This document shows positions 39,445-47,712 of a stretch of DNA of 64,000 nucleotides, one piece after another (the stretch's first letter is position 1; each line of letters starts with the position of its first letter). Made by a program: the position numbers and the translations under genes. Under the pieces are notes generated by a model, which was given only the letters and a program-made list of their open reading frames with translations, was not told where the DNA came from and searched no databases. The stretch spans positions 9,424,001 through 9,488,000 of the forward strand of contig NZ_CP108046.1 of the NCBI RefSeq assembly GCF_041435115.1. Direction: 5' to 3'. This DNA comes from Streptomyces sp. NBC_00289. GTDB taxonomy: Bacteria; Actinomycetota; Actinomycetes; Streptomycetales; Streptomycetaceae.

Positions 39445-41287
39445 GGTGGCTCTCCTTGCTCTCGGGTGCTTCAGGGGTGGCGGTGGCTTCGATGGTTGCG
39501 GTGGCTTCGGTGCTGCGGGGTGTTGCGGCCGTTTCGGTCACTTCGATGGCCTCGGCGGCCTGGGCGGCCTCGGCGACCTCGGCGGTGAAGGACTGGAAGG
39601 GAAGGAACGGGGGGATCTCATGGGGGTCGCAGTCCAGCGCGACGAACGCCGGGCCCGGGCCCGTGTTGCCCCGCAGGAGTGCCTCGCGCAGCTGCGCGGC
39701 GTCGGCGGCACCGGAGACCATCAGGGACGGGAAGGCGGCCGCAACGGCGGCGGCGATGTCGGTCCGGGCGAACAGGTCGTCGCTGCGGACACCGCCCTGG
39801 AGGAACTCCTCCCGCACCGCGCACATGGCATGCGCGTTGTTGTTGAAGATCACGAAGGTGACGGGTGCGGCGTGCTCCACGGCGGTGTGCACCTCCATCC
39901 CGTGCATGAAGAAGGCTCCGTCGCCGGCGAGTACGTAGGTACGGCGGCCGGTGGCGAGCGCGGCGCCGATGCCGGCGCCGAAGGTGTAGCCCATGCCGCC
40001 CATGCCGAGCGCCACCACGAAGCGGCCGTCTCGCGGCGCGGGGAGGAGATGGATCGCGCTGGCGCCCGCGTTGCCGGCGTCGACGAAGACATGTGCGTCC
40101 TGGGGGAGTGCCGCCGCCACGGCGGCGACCGCCTGGGTGTAGGGGACGGTTCGCCCCGGGACGCGGGAGACCGGGCCGGGTGTGGGTGTGGGGAGGGGGC
40201 CGGCGTGCTGGGGGCAGGACCGGGCGAGCGGTGGGAGCCGGTCGGTGACCGCCCGCAGCGCCTCCCGCAGATCGCCGCCCAGCGCGGTGCAGTCCACGAA
40301 GGGCGGCTCGGGCCCCAGGCACACGACCTCGGTGTCCGCCAGGGACCGGTCGAGGCCGCCGCGCGCCAGCAGCGGCAGCCGGGTACCGGCCAGCACGCAC
40401 ACGTCGGCCCGCCGCAGACAGTCCTCGACGTTGGCATGGCCCATCACCCCCGCCACGCCCGCGAATCGCGGATCACGGTTGTCGAAGACGTCCTTCGCGT
40501 CGGGGGTGACCGCCACCCACGCCCCCAGGCGCCTGGCCAGTTCGGCCAGCTCCGCACGCGCGTCGGCGGAGGCGATGTCCTCACCGGCGATGACGAGCAC
40601 CCGGTCGGACCCGCGAAGGGTCTTCGACACGGAGGTGAGGGCCTCGGGGTCCGGCCGCGCCGCCGGTGCCGTAGGCGCCGGAGTCGGCGCCTGCCGTGTC
40701 GGTGCCGGGACGCGGCGGGGCAGGTGGAGCGGCGCCTGCTGCACGTCCTTGGGCAGCAGCAGCACCGCCGGCCCTCGCGGATCGGCCTGGGCCGCCGCCA
40801 GGGCCCGGGCCAGCAGCTCCGGCAGCGAGTCGGCGTCCTCCACCCGGGCGCAGAACTTCGAGAGCGGTGCGAAGACGTCTCGGGCGTCGAAGGACCCCGC
40901 CTTGCCGCTGGTGTCCTGGAACGCCCCGTGGCCCTCCTGACCGGTCGGCGGCTGCCCCACCAGGGCCAGCACGGGCACCCGGGAGGCGTACGCCTCGGCC
41001 AGGCCCGGAAGGAGGTTCATCGCGCCGCCACCCGACGTGGCGGCGACCACGCCCAGACGCCTGGTGGTGCGGGCGTATCCGTCGGCCATCGTGGCGGCGG
41101 CGAACTCGTGTTTGGCGACGACGCCGCGGACGACGCCGCCGCGGTGAACGGCGTCATACAGGTCCTCGATGTTCGCGCCGCCGACGCCGAACATGTGGGT
41201 GACGCCCGTCCTGGCGAGCTCTCCCGCCAGGTAGTCGACCAGGCGTATCGCTTCTGCCTCGGGTGTGTCCGAGGGCGTGTCGGTCAC
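39416..41287 (-). CDS. ThDP-dependent acyloin/acetolactate synthase-like enzyme (CqsB1-type candidate)
   Basis: A 623-residue ThDP enzyme with the three acetolactate-synthase domains. The activating Glu61 is in VVAKHEFAAATMADGYAR, and the ThDP/Mg motif is VLAGDGAFFMHGMEV with VIFNNNAHAMC 22 residues later. The expected reaction is decarboxylative coupling of two 2-keto acids, in the carbazole model indole-3-pyruvate with pyruvate. Start is GTG overlapping the regulator stop (GTGA). The last about 60 residues are a Thr/Ala/Glu-rich repeat tail absent from relatives. It overlaps the SRPBCC start by 29 bp. Confidence 0.85.
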   Translation of the reverse strand: MTDTPSDTPEAEAIRLVDYLAGELARTGVTHMFGVGGANIEDLYDAVHRGGVVRGVVAKHEFAAATMADGYARTTRRLGVVAATSGGGAMNLLPGLAEAYASRVPVLALVGQPPTGQEGHGAFQDTSGKAGSFDARDVFAPLSKFCARVEDADSLPELLARALAAAQADPRGPAVLLLPKDVQQAPLHLPRRVPAPTRQAPTPAPTAPAARPDPEALTSVSKTLRGSDRVLVIAGEDIASADARAELAELARRLGAWVAVTPDAKDVFDNRDPRFAGVAGVMGHANVEDCLRRADVCVLAGTRLPLLARGGLDRSLADTEVVCLGPEPPFVDCTALGGDLREALRAVTDRLPPLARSCPQHAGPLPTPTPGPVSRVPGRTVPYTQAVAAVAAALPQDAHVFVDAGNAGASAIHLLPAPRDGRFVVALGMGGMGYTFGAGIGAALATGRRTYVLAGDGAFFMHGMEVHTAVEHAAPVTFVIFNNNAHAMCAVREEFLQGGVRSDDLFARTDIAAAVAAAFPSLMVSGAADAAQLREALLRGNTGPGPAFVALDCDPHEIPPFLPFQSFTAEVAEAAQAAEAIEVTETAATPRSTEATATIEATATPEAPESKESHHARGVVHTG

Positions 41288-42363
41288 GCGGGGCTCCTGT
41301 CCGTCTCGTGGTGTCGGTCGGTGAGGCCGGACGGTGAGATGAGCTGAAAGCGGTGCCGGTACTGCTTCGGGGTGAGCCCCAGAGTTCGCCCGAAGGAGCG
41401 GAAGAACGTCTCGGGGGCCGCGAATCCGCAGCGTCGCGCTATCTGGGCGATCGTCAGGTCGGTGGTTTCCAGCAGTTCGCGGGCGCGGGCGATGCGCTTC
41501 CGCTCGACGTACTGCCCCGGGGTGGCGCCCACCTCGCGGCGGAAGACCCGGGCGAAGTTGCGCAGGCTCATGTTGGCGCGTCGGGCGATCTCGGCCACGG
41601 GCAGCGGATTGTGCAGGTTGTGCAGGATCCACTCCTGTGCGGCCCGGATCGGCGGATCGTCGGCCAACTGGGCGTCGAGGACCGCGCTGAACTGGGGTTG
41701 CCGTCCGTGCCGCTTGAGGGGCAGTACCAGAAAGCGTGCCGCCTCCAGTGCGAGCGGCGCTCCGTGGTCGGCCTCCACCAGGGCCAGCGCCATGTCGATC
41801 CCGGTCGACACGCCCGCGGAGGTCACATAGGGGCCGTCCCAGACGAAGATCGGCTCCGCGTCCACCCGCACGTCCGGATAGCGGCAGGCCATCGCCTCGG
41901 TGTAGGCCCAGTGGGTGGTGGCGTGTCTGCCGTCGAGGAGGCCGGCCTCGGCCAGCAGAAAGGATCCACCGCAGACGGAGGCGACTCGGCGGGAGCGGGC
42001 GGCCGCCCGGCGGATCCAGGAAACCAGCGCCCGATCCTGAAGGGCGCTGTTGAGACTCCATCCTCCCGGCACGAGGAGCGTGTCGATCGGTCCGTCGCCC
42101 GCTTCCAGGGGCGAGGCTTCCACGATCACCCCGGAACCCGTGCGCACCCGTGGTCCGTCGGCGGAGACGAGGTCGATCCGGTAAGGCCCGCCCGGCGGGG
42201 CGAGGAGTCGGTTGGCGGTATCGAACACTTCAATCGGTCCGGTGATGTCCAGGGCCAGTGCGCCCGTGTACATCACCACAACAACACGTCGCTCGAACAC
42301 GATCACACCCTGTATCGGGCGTGGCACTGGCTGCAATGCCGGATTATTGACGTATCCGGCCAA
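41284..42363 (-). CDS. GlxA-type regulator (DJ-1/PfpI domain + AraC HTH)
   Basis: A 359-residue activator-type protein. The N-terminal DJ-1/PfpI-like domain carries ALDITGPIEVFDTANRLL and a Cys in VASVCGGSFLLAEAGLL; the C-terminal AraC HTH pair is ARRANMSLRNFARVFRREVG and IARRCGFAAPETFFRSFGRTLGLTPKQYR. It is the first gene of the five-gene operon and is coupled to the ThDP gene by GTGA, so it is made together with the enzymes and probably autoregulates. A GTG start at 42303 is an alternative. Confidence 0.9.
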   Translation of the reverse strand: MAGYVNNPALQPVPRPIQGVIVFERRVVVVMYTGALALDITGPIEVFDTANRLLAPPGGPYRIDLVSADGPRVRTGSGVIVEASPLEAGDGPIDTLLVPGGWSLNSALQDRALVSWIRRAAARSRRVASVCGGSFLLAEAGLLDGRHATTHWAYTEAMACRYPDVRVDAEPIFVWDGPYVTSAGVSTGIDMALALVEADHGAPLALEAARFLVLPLKRHGRQPQFSAVLDAQLADDPPIRAAQEWILHNLHNPLPVAEIARRANMSLRNFARVFRREVGATPGQYVERKRIARARELLETTDLTIAQIARRCGFAAPETFFRSFGRTLGLTPKQYRHRFQLISPSGLTDRHHETDRSPA

Positions 42364-42445
42364 TGCTCAGTCGGCGGGTCCGCGAAAGGCGAACTGACCA
42401 GGCATTTCGAGTACCTGCCCGAAAAGGGGTGGGTGAGGCGGCTCA

Positions 42446-42461
42446 CAAGCCCTCGGGCTTG
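42446..42461. promoter_or_regulatory. Perfect dyad CAAGCCC-TC-GGGCTTG
   Basis: 7-bp perfect arms with a 2-bp centre, 83 bp upstream of the GlxA start; a candidate operator or small hairpin. Confidence 0.4.
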
Positions 42462-42494
42462 ATTTCCGGAAACTGTCCGGATGCAGTATTCAGT

Positions 42495-42507
42495 TTCAAC
42501 AGTTGAA
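42495..42507. promoter_or_regulatory. Perfect dyad TTCAAC-A-GTTGAA
   Basis: 13-bp palindrome between the GlxA operon and the ATPase gene; a candidate operator for either. Confidence 0.35.
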
Positions 42508-42727
42508 TGGTGACGCTATTTGGCGCGGCCGGGGGTTTGCTATCGGCGGCGCGAAATAGACGGTGCCCCTCGGCGACCCTGCCTTCACGAGATCTCCCGA
42601 ACAGCTTCGACCAAAAGGTGGTGCAACCTGGTTAAAGGGGTAACCGACAGTTTCGGGACGCTGGTCGCGGACAGCCCGGCCGCGCTCGGCAGGCCAACGG
42701 CAGCAACGGGCAGCGGGGAGGAACCCC

Positions 42728-43135
42728 ATGAACACGAAATCGCCCGTCGCCCAGTGTGTTTCCCGCTTCCCGGCAGTCTCCGCGAGCATCGCCGCGGCCC
42801 GGGACTGGGCCCGAGCCTGTGTGTACGACTTCGACGGCCCACTGCGCCAGCACCGCTTCATGGAGACGGCGGAACTGCTGGTCTCCGAACTGGTCACCAA
42901 CGCGATCAGGCACGGCACCGGCTCGCCCGTACTCAGGCTGACGTGGAACGGCAGGACGCTGCGCATCGCCGTCAGTGACCTCAGCGCCCGCCGGCCCCGA
43001 CCACGCACGGCCGACTCTGCCGAGCCCGGCGGCTTCGGCGTCCGGATCGTGGAGCAACTCACCCAGCGCTGGGGCGTCACGCCCCACCACGCCGGCAAGA
43101 CGGTCTGGGCCGAACTCAGCCCTACCGCACATTAG
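42728..43135 (+). CDS. RsbW-like ATP-binding protein (HATPase_c_2)
   Basis: A 135-residue GHKL ATPase domain of the anti-sigma/serine-kinase type abundant in Streptomyces. The N box is LLVSELVTNAIRHGTG, the G1 box is LRIAVSDLS and the G2 box is GGFGVRIVEQL. It has no sensor or membrane part. It may phosphorylate an anti-anti-sigma partner or bind a sigma factor; no partner is adjacent. ATG is preceded by GGGGAGG. Confidence 0.9.
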   Translation: MNTKSPVAQCVSRFPAVSASIAAARDWARACVYDFDGPLRQHRFMETAELLVSELVTNAIRHGTGSPVLRLTWNGRTLRIAVSDLSARRPRPRTADSAEPGGFGVRIVEQLTQRWGVTPHHAGKTVWAELSPTAH

Positions 43136-43158
43136 GCGTACTTGCGCTCCCTGACGCT

Positions 43159-43190
43159 GATCCCGCCTCCTGAGCCACCCGGGCGGGATC
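43159..43190. terminator. Hairpin terminator between convergent genes
   Basis: A 9-bp perfect stem GATCCCGCC/GGCGGGATC with a 14-nt loop, 24 bp after the ATPase stop. Confidence 0.6.
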
Positions 43191-43331
43191 TTCGTGCGTG
43201 CGGACCCTGTACGGCAGTCGCCGGGAGGCCGTCGCGTTCGCTCGCCGTCCTGGCGTCGTCCCCTCGGCCGCCGCGCCGTCCGTCTTCGCGCGGTGCGCGG
43301 TGCGCGGTTTCGCCGTGTCGGCCGGGCTGGT

Positions 43332-43706
43332 CTATCGGCCGGGGACGGTGAGGGTCACGGTGGCGCCGGACGTCAGTGGCGTACCGGGCGCTGGGGATTG
43401 GGCGGTCACCTTGAGAGAGTCGTCGCCGATCTCGGAGTCGTCGGTGAAGGCCATGCCGTAGTCCAGATCGGCGAGTTGGTCGCGCGCGTCGGCGACGGTG
43501 ATTCCGGTGAGATCGGGGACGGTGCCCTGCGTGGGGGAGGGGTCTGCTTCCTCGTCCGATGTGGGGGAGGCGGTGGCCGTGGTCGGTGCGGGTGAGGGCG
43601 TGCCGTCGTCGATGCTTTGGCAGGCGGTCAGTGGGGCGAGCGCGAGCAGCAGTGCGGCGGCGGACAGGGCCGCGCGGCGGGCGGCGTGACAGCGGTCGTG
43701 GCGCAT
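43332..43706 (-). CDS. PASTA-domain lipoprotein
   Basis: A 124-residue exported lipoprotein: basic N-terminus, hydrophobic segment and lipobox LTAC (Cys29), a Ser/Thr/Pro-rich linker, then one PASTA domain (VPDLTGITVADARDQLADLDYG ... APGTPLTSGATVTLTV). PASTA domains bind muropeptides or related cell-wall parts. ATG 43706 has GGGAG upstream and gives a clean signal peptide, so the longer frame is rejected. Confidence 0.88.
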   Translation of the reverse strand: MRHDRCHAARRAALSAAALLLALAPLTACQSIDDGTPSPAPTTATASPTSDEEADPSPTQGTVPDLTGITVADARDQLADLDYGMAFTDDSEIGDDSLKVTAQSPAPGTPLTSGATVTLTVPGR

Positions 43707-44156
43707 ATGAGGGCTCCCGGTGGATGCGCCCCATGGACGCGGCAGGGTGTGCTGGACCCAGGGTGACGAGCGGCGATCGCCTGGCGCCATACGTTGGGCG
43801 GCGTAATCCTCGGTCAGCCCGGTCGGGTCCATGCGCGTGCGCACCGTCCTGCGCTACGGCACCGTCGTCGCGTCGCGTCACGTCGGCGTGGCCCATCGGC
43901 GTCGCGGCCGACGTGGCGCCGCTCGCCGGAAGGCGGCGGCGCAGGCGGTCGGGGTGCGGCTGACCGAGTGTCACGACGGGACCCGTAGCTGGGTGGCGGG
44001 CGGGCAGAGGGGACCCGAGAGCGTGACGGTGGTGGGTGATCGACTCACCGGGGCTGCGGTCCGCATCAGCCCTTGACGTACGGGGGCCGTCTCCGTAGCG
44101 TCGCGCAACGTACCTACATATGACCGGAGTTCACATCCTAGGACGAGAGGTGAGTC
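43707..44156. other. Intergenic region before the SDR gene
   Basis: No gene is supported in these 450 bases, although several open frames cross it. Its only clear element is a promoter at 44073-44101. Confidence 0.45.
44073..44101 (+). promoter_or_regulatory. Promoter of the SDR gene
   Basis: TTGACG (44073-44078) and TAGCGT (44096-44101) have a 17-bp spacer and would give a leader of about 50 nt to the GTG at 44157. Confidence 0.6.
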
Positions 44157-44906
44157 GTGACCCAGCGACGCGTGGTGGTTTCCGGCGGCGGGACCGGGAT
44201 CGGGCTGGCGACGGCACGGCTTTTCGCCGCGGAGGGGGAGCGGGTCGTGCTGCTCGGCCGCCGCGAGGACGTGCTGCGCAAGGCCGGGGAAGAGCTCAAC
44301 GACCGCCACGGCGCGGGCACGGCCACCTGGTACGCGGCGGACCTGTCAGTGCCCGAAGACGTGCGGAAGGCGACGGAGTTCATCGTCGCCGACGAAACGC
44401 CGCTGGACGTCGTCGTCGCCAACGCCGGTGGAAACGTCGCTCCCGCGCACGACGGAACCCTGGAATCCGTCGCCGACAGCTACCGCGCCAACTTCGACGC
44501 CAACGTCCTGACCGCGGTACTGCTGACGGAGGCCTTGCTGCCCCACGTCCGACGCCCGGGCGGCCGCATCGTGCAGCTCTCCTCGATCGCCTCGCTGCGT
44601 GGACCCGGCTCGTACGGTGGATCCAAGGGCTGGATCAACACGTACACGTATGACCTCGCCCAGCGCCTCGGGCCCGAGGGGATCACCGTGAACGCGGTCG
44701 CTCCCGGATTCGTCGGCGACACGGAGTTCTTCGGCGACCGGGCAACCCCGGAGTTCGTCGCCTCCCGCGTGGGCCAGACACTGACCGGACAGCCGGGCCG
44801 TCCCTCCGACGTGGCGGCCGCCATTCACTACCTCGCCTCGTCGTCGGCGGCATACATGACCGGCCAGCTGCTCCACCTCAACGGAGGCGCCGCGCTGGGC
44901 CGTTGA
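44157..44906 (+). CDS. Short-chain dehydrogenase/reductase
   Basis: A 249-residue classical SDR with VVSGGGTGIGLATARLF (NAD(P)-binding), NAGGN, catalytic Ser in VQLSSIASL and YGGSK, and the C-terminal GQLLHLNGGAAL. Arg after the second strand (LLGRRED) suggests NADPH. The substrate is unknown. GTG start with GAGAGGTGA upstream. It stands alone between convergent and divergent neighbours. Confidence 0.9.
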   Translation: MTQRRVVVSGGGTGIGLATARLFAAEGERVVLLGRREDVLRKAGEELNDRHGAGTATWYAADLSVPEDVRKATEFIVADETPLDVVVANAGGNVAPAHDGTLESVADSYRANFDANVLTAVLLTEALLPHVRRPGGRIVQLSSIASLRGPGSYGGSKGWINTYTYDLAQRLGPEGITVNAVAPGFVGDTEFFGDRATPEFVASRVGQTLTGQPGRPSDVAAAIHYLASSSAAYMTGQLLHLNGGAALGR

Positions 44907-45157
44907 GTGGACGTCTGCCCGGCCGGACTTCATCTGCCCACCGCGGCCGGCTCGACGTTCATGTGTCTGTACGGCTCAGAGGCACACCGCGACGCGCCGG
45001 TATGCAGCGATGGGCGGTGAAGCGCATACGAGGTCGTTGCCGCCTGTTGTCCCCGTGCTGCCACTTCGACGCCGACGGCTTCGACTGGCTCTGCCCGCAG
45101 CGCCAAGGCGGCGGACCGGGGCCCTCACCCTCCCGGAACGTCGGGAGACCAAGAACA

Positions 45158-45838
45158 TCACGCTCGGTTCCGGCGCTGGTCGCCGCTGTGTCGGCGGAGC
45201 CGGTTGGTCTGGCGGGAGATGTCATCGACGCGCGCCGCGAGATCGGGGTGGTCGGATGCCAGATACGGATGGGTCACCGTCAGGGGGCCGATGAGGGCGG
45301 CCGCGTCGTTGTCGCCGAGGGCGGTGGAGAGCTCGAGGAGGGGGGTGCGGGCGGCTGCGGGGAGGTCGGTGAGCGCGGTGATCTGGCCGGCGAGCCGGCG
45401 CAGGTCCGCGGCGTTGGCGCGAGCCCAGTCGGTGACGGTGCGGTCGGCGGCGCGGCGGTCGCGGGTGGCCTGCACCCGTTGCTCGCCCGTTGACCCCGGG
45501 TTTCCGGGGCGAATGCGCAGGTAGCGGCGTTCGGCGGCCTGGCGGCTGGATACCCCGAGGGGGTGGGCGAGGTCGGCCCAGCTGGCCCCCGCCTCCCGGG
45601 CCGCTTCGATCAGGCCCGGTTCCCACTCGGCGAGTTGGTCGCGCGCTTCGCGCAGCAGCAGCAGTGCGGAGAGTGCCTCTTGCGAGCCGGCCTGGCCCGC
45701 CTCTGGGTTCTCTCCTCCCTCCTGCGAGGCCCGGGCGGTGCGCAGGGCCTCATGGATCGTGCTCAGCGCGGCGGCGGCGAGGAAGGACGCCGGGGTGAGA
45801 CCCCGGGTGCCGGGAGTGGGTTGATCGTCGAGGGTCAT
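45158..45838 (-). CDS. HSP18 transcriptional regulator-type protein
   Basis: A 226-residue protein with a helical N-terminal half (LSALLLLREARDQLAEWEPGLIEAAREAGASWADLAHPLGVSSRQAAERRYLR), in which ASWADLAHPLGVSSRQAAERR reads as an HTH. Proteins of this kind are regularly found divergent from hsp18 in Streptomyces and are named HSP18 transcriptional regulator. The intergenic region with hsp18 contains the RheA-type operator. The C-terminal half is helical and of unknown ligand or partner. Confidence 0.75.
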   Translation of the reverse strand: MTLDDQPTPGTRGLTPASFLAAAALSTIHEALRTARASQEGGENPEAGQAGSQEALSALLLLREARDQLAEWEPGLIEAAREAGASWADLAHPLGVSSRQAAERRYLRIRPGNPGSTGEQRVQATRDRRAADRTVTDWARANAADLRRLAGQITALTDLPAAARTPLLELSTALGDNDAAALIGPLTVTHPYLASDHPDLAARVDDISRQTNRLRRHSGDQRRNRA

Positions 45839-45878
45839 GGGACCTCCACCAGTGTCGTCGTATGGATGACGTTCTGCT

Positions 45879-45897
45879 TGTCATCGTTTGGATGACA
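45879..45897. promoter_or_regulatory. RheA-type heat-shock operator
   Basis: TGTCATC-N5-GATGACA, the form I recall for the RheA operator of hsp18 in Streptomyces albus. A further half site GGATGAC lies at 45864-45870. Confidence 0.75.
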
Positions 45898-45966
45898 TGT
45901 TACAACGGTGGCAGGTGAACGCATTGGCGGCAACGTGCCTGACCTGACCACTGGAGGTGTTTCACG

Positions 45967-46401
45967 ATGTTGATGCGCACCGACCCGTTCCGTGAACTCG
46001 ACCGGCTCACCCAGCAGCTCCTGAACGCGAACGGCACCTGGTCGCGGCCGACGGCGATGCCGATGGACGCGTACCGGCAGGGCGAGGAGTATGTGATCGC
46101 CTTCGACCTGCCCGGCGTCTCCACTGACGCGATCGACATCGACGTCGAGCGGAACATGCTGACCGTCAAGGCCGAGCGGCGGCCCGTCAACAAGGCCGAC
46201 GACGTGCAGATGGAGCTCTCCGAGCGGCCTCTGGGCGTCTTCTCCCGCCAGCTCGTACTGGCGGACACCCTGGACACCGAGCACATCAAGGCCGACTACG
46301 ACGCGGGTGTGCTGACCCTGCGTATCCCGATCGCCGAGCGCGCCAAGCCCCGCAAGGTCGCCATCAGTGGCGGCCTGGCGCACAAGGAGATCAGCGGCTG
46401 A
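45967..46401 (+). CDS. hsp18: Small heat-shock protein HSP18 (Hsp20 family)
   Basis: A 144-residue alpha-crystallin-domain chaperone that binds unfolding proteins without ATP. Domain signatures: [40 protein letters not shown] and the C-terminal [25 protein letters not shown] with the IPI motif. GGAGGTG lies before the ATG. The gene is divergent from its regulator, and the operator lies between them. A strong hairpin follows. Confidence 0.95.
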   Translation: MLMRTDPFRELDRLTQQLLNANGTWSRPTAMPMDAYRQGEEYVIAFDLPGVSTDAIDIDVERNMLTVKAERRPVNKADDVQMELSERPLGVFSRQLVLADTLDTEHIKADYDAGVLTLRIPIAERAKPRKVAISGGLAHKEISG

Positions 46402-46418
46402 ACCCTTCCGGCCGCGCC

Positions 46419-46460
46419 GAGGACGGGGGACGAATCTCCCTGGGGCCGTCTCCCGTCCTC
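46419..46460 (+). terminator. Terminator hairpin behind hsp18
   Basis: A 14-bp stem (46419-46432 with 46447-46460) with 13 of 14 pairs and a 14-nt loop. Confidence 0.65.
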
Positions 46461-46491
46461 AGCCCGCCTCCACACACACAAGGGAGCAGCG

Positions 46492-46887
46492 ATGGCCATG
46501 CGATGGGAGGCGTTCCTGGACCAGGTCAAGGAACGCGGTGATTACGGGACCACGGAGGAGGCCCAGCGGGCGGCCCGCACGGTGCTGGCGCTGCTGGGCG
46601 CGCACGTGGTGGGCCAGGTACGGGGCGAGCTGGCCGCCCGCCTGCCCGAGGAACTGGCACTCGTCCTGCTCAATCCACTCCAGGCCCACGAGCCGCTGTC
46701 CCCCGAGCGGTTCGTACGGGCCACCGCGGCGTGGATCGAGGGAGCCACGGAGCAGACCGCGGCCTGGGACGTGAGCGCTGTGCTCAGCGTGGCCGCGGAC
46801 GCCGCGGGCGACGAGCTCACCAACCGGGTCCTGCTCCAGCTGCCGACCGGCTACGACCTGCTGTTCGGCCGTCCCGAACGCATCTAG
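46492..46887 (+). CDS. DUF2267 protein
   Basis: A 131-residue helical DUF2267 protein (WEAFLDQVKERGDYGTTEEAQRAARTVLALLG ... LAARLPEELALVL ... LLQLPTGYDLLFG). The family occurs with stress and heat-shock genes in Streptomyces. No biochemical role is known. It follows hsp18 and precedes a second DUF2267 gene, so it is probably part of a stress regulon. Confidence 0.85.
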   Translation: MAMRWEAFLDQVKERGDYGTTEEAQRAARTVLALLGAHVVGQVRGELAARLPEELALVLLNPLQAHEPLSPERFVRATAAWIEGATEQTAAWDVSAVLSVAADAAGDELTNRVLLQLPTGYDLLFGRPERI

Positions 46888-46999
46888 GCCACATCCAGGC
46901 CCTGTCGCCAACGCAGCGACAACCATCCCCTGAGCGACCGGTGGCCGGCGGACGAGCCCCGGCCACCCCTCGCGACCACCTTCGACGAGAAAGGCAACC

Positions 47000-47443
47000 G
47001 TGTCACCAATGATTGTCCAGCAAGAGCCCTGCCCCTCCACCGCGGGCATGACCTTCGAGGAGATGGTGGAAACGGTGCGGTACGAAGGCGCATACCGCAC
47101 TCGCGCACAGGCCGAGAAGTCCCTGAGTGCCGTGCTGGCGGCCCTCGGGCGCCAGCTCACGGGCGAAGAGCGTGTGGAACTCGCGGCGAGGCTGCCACAC
47201 GAGGTTGCCGGCACCTTCGTCTCCGCGATTCCCGCCACCGAACCCCTGACCGGCTGGGCCTTCGTGAAGGACCTGGCCTCCCGCACGGGGGGCACGATGG
47301 CCGTCACCCGCTGGGACACCGGCACCGTCCTGCGCGTCGTGGCCCAGCTGGCCGGCGAGGAACTGCTCTGCCGTATCCTCGCCCAACTCCCGTCCGGCTA
47401 CGCGCTGCTCTTCGGCCGCGCCCAACTCACCCAGGCCGCCTGA
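47000..47443 (+). CDS. DUF2267 protein, second copy
   Basis: 147 residues with the same fold as the preceding gene (FEEMVETVRYEGAYRTRAQAEKSLSAVLAALGRQL ... LAARLPHEVAGTFV ... ILAQLPSGYALLFG). Start GTG with GAGAAAGG upstream. It diverges strongly from its neighbour, so it is an old duplication rather than a recent one. Confidence 0.85.
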   Translation: MSPMIVQQEPCPSTAGMTFEEMVETVRYEGAYRTRAQAEKSLSAVLAALGRQLTGEERVELAARLPHEVAGTFVSAIPATEPLTGWAFVKDLASRTGGTMAVTRWDTGTVLRVVAQLAGEELLCRILAQLPSGYALLFGRAQLTQAA

Positions 47444-47712
47444 CGTGCGGTGAGGTGGTGCTCGGCTGCCGCACAGAAATACCTTCCACGCACCGCAATT
47501 GAGGACCTCGGAGACACCCGGAACGGGGTCGTACGCGGCTTCGGCGGCCCCACGGACACGCTCCGGGCTTGATGCCCGGCACCTGGACCGACCGCTTTCC
47601 GACACGCCCTCACCCGCCTGTCCGCGGCCTCGGCAAAACGGCCGTGACCTGGTGTTTTCCTGGATTCCGCCTAGGCTTGGGACGTCTGCCGGAGCACATG
47701 GGAGGGGTCCTT

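Larger units (their letters stand above)
42364..42727. other. Divergent intergenic region with dyads
   Basis: No gene is supported here. It is AT-richer than its surroundings and must hold the promoter of the GlxA operon. It carries CAAGCCC-TC-GGGCTTG (42446-42461), TTTCCGGAAA (42463-42472) and TTCAAC-A-GTTGAA (42495-42507), all perfect short dyads that are candidate operators. Confidence 0.5.
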
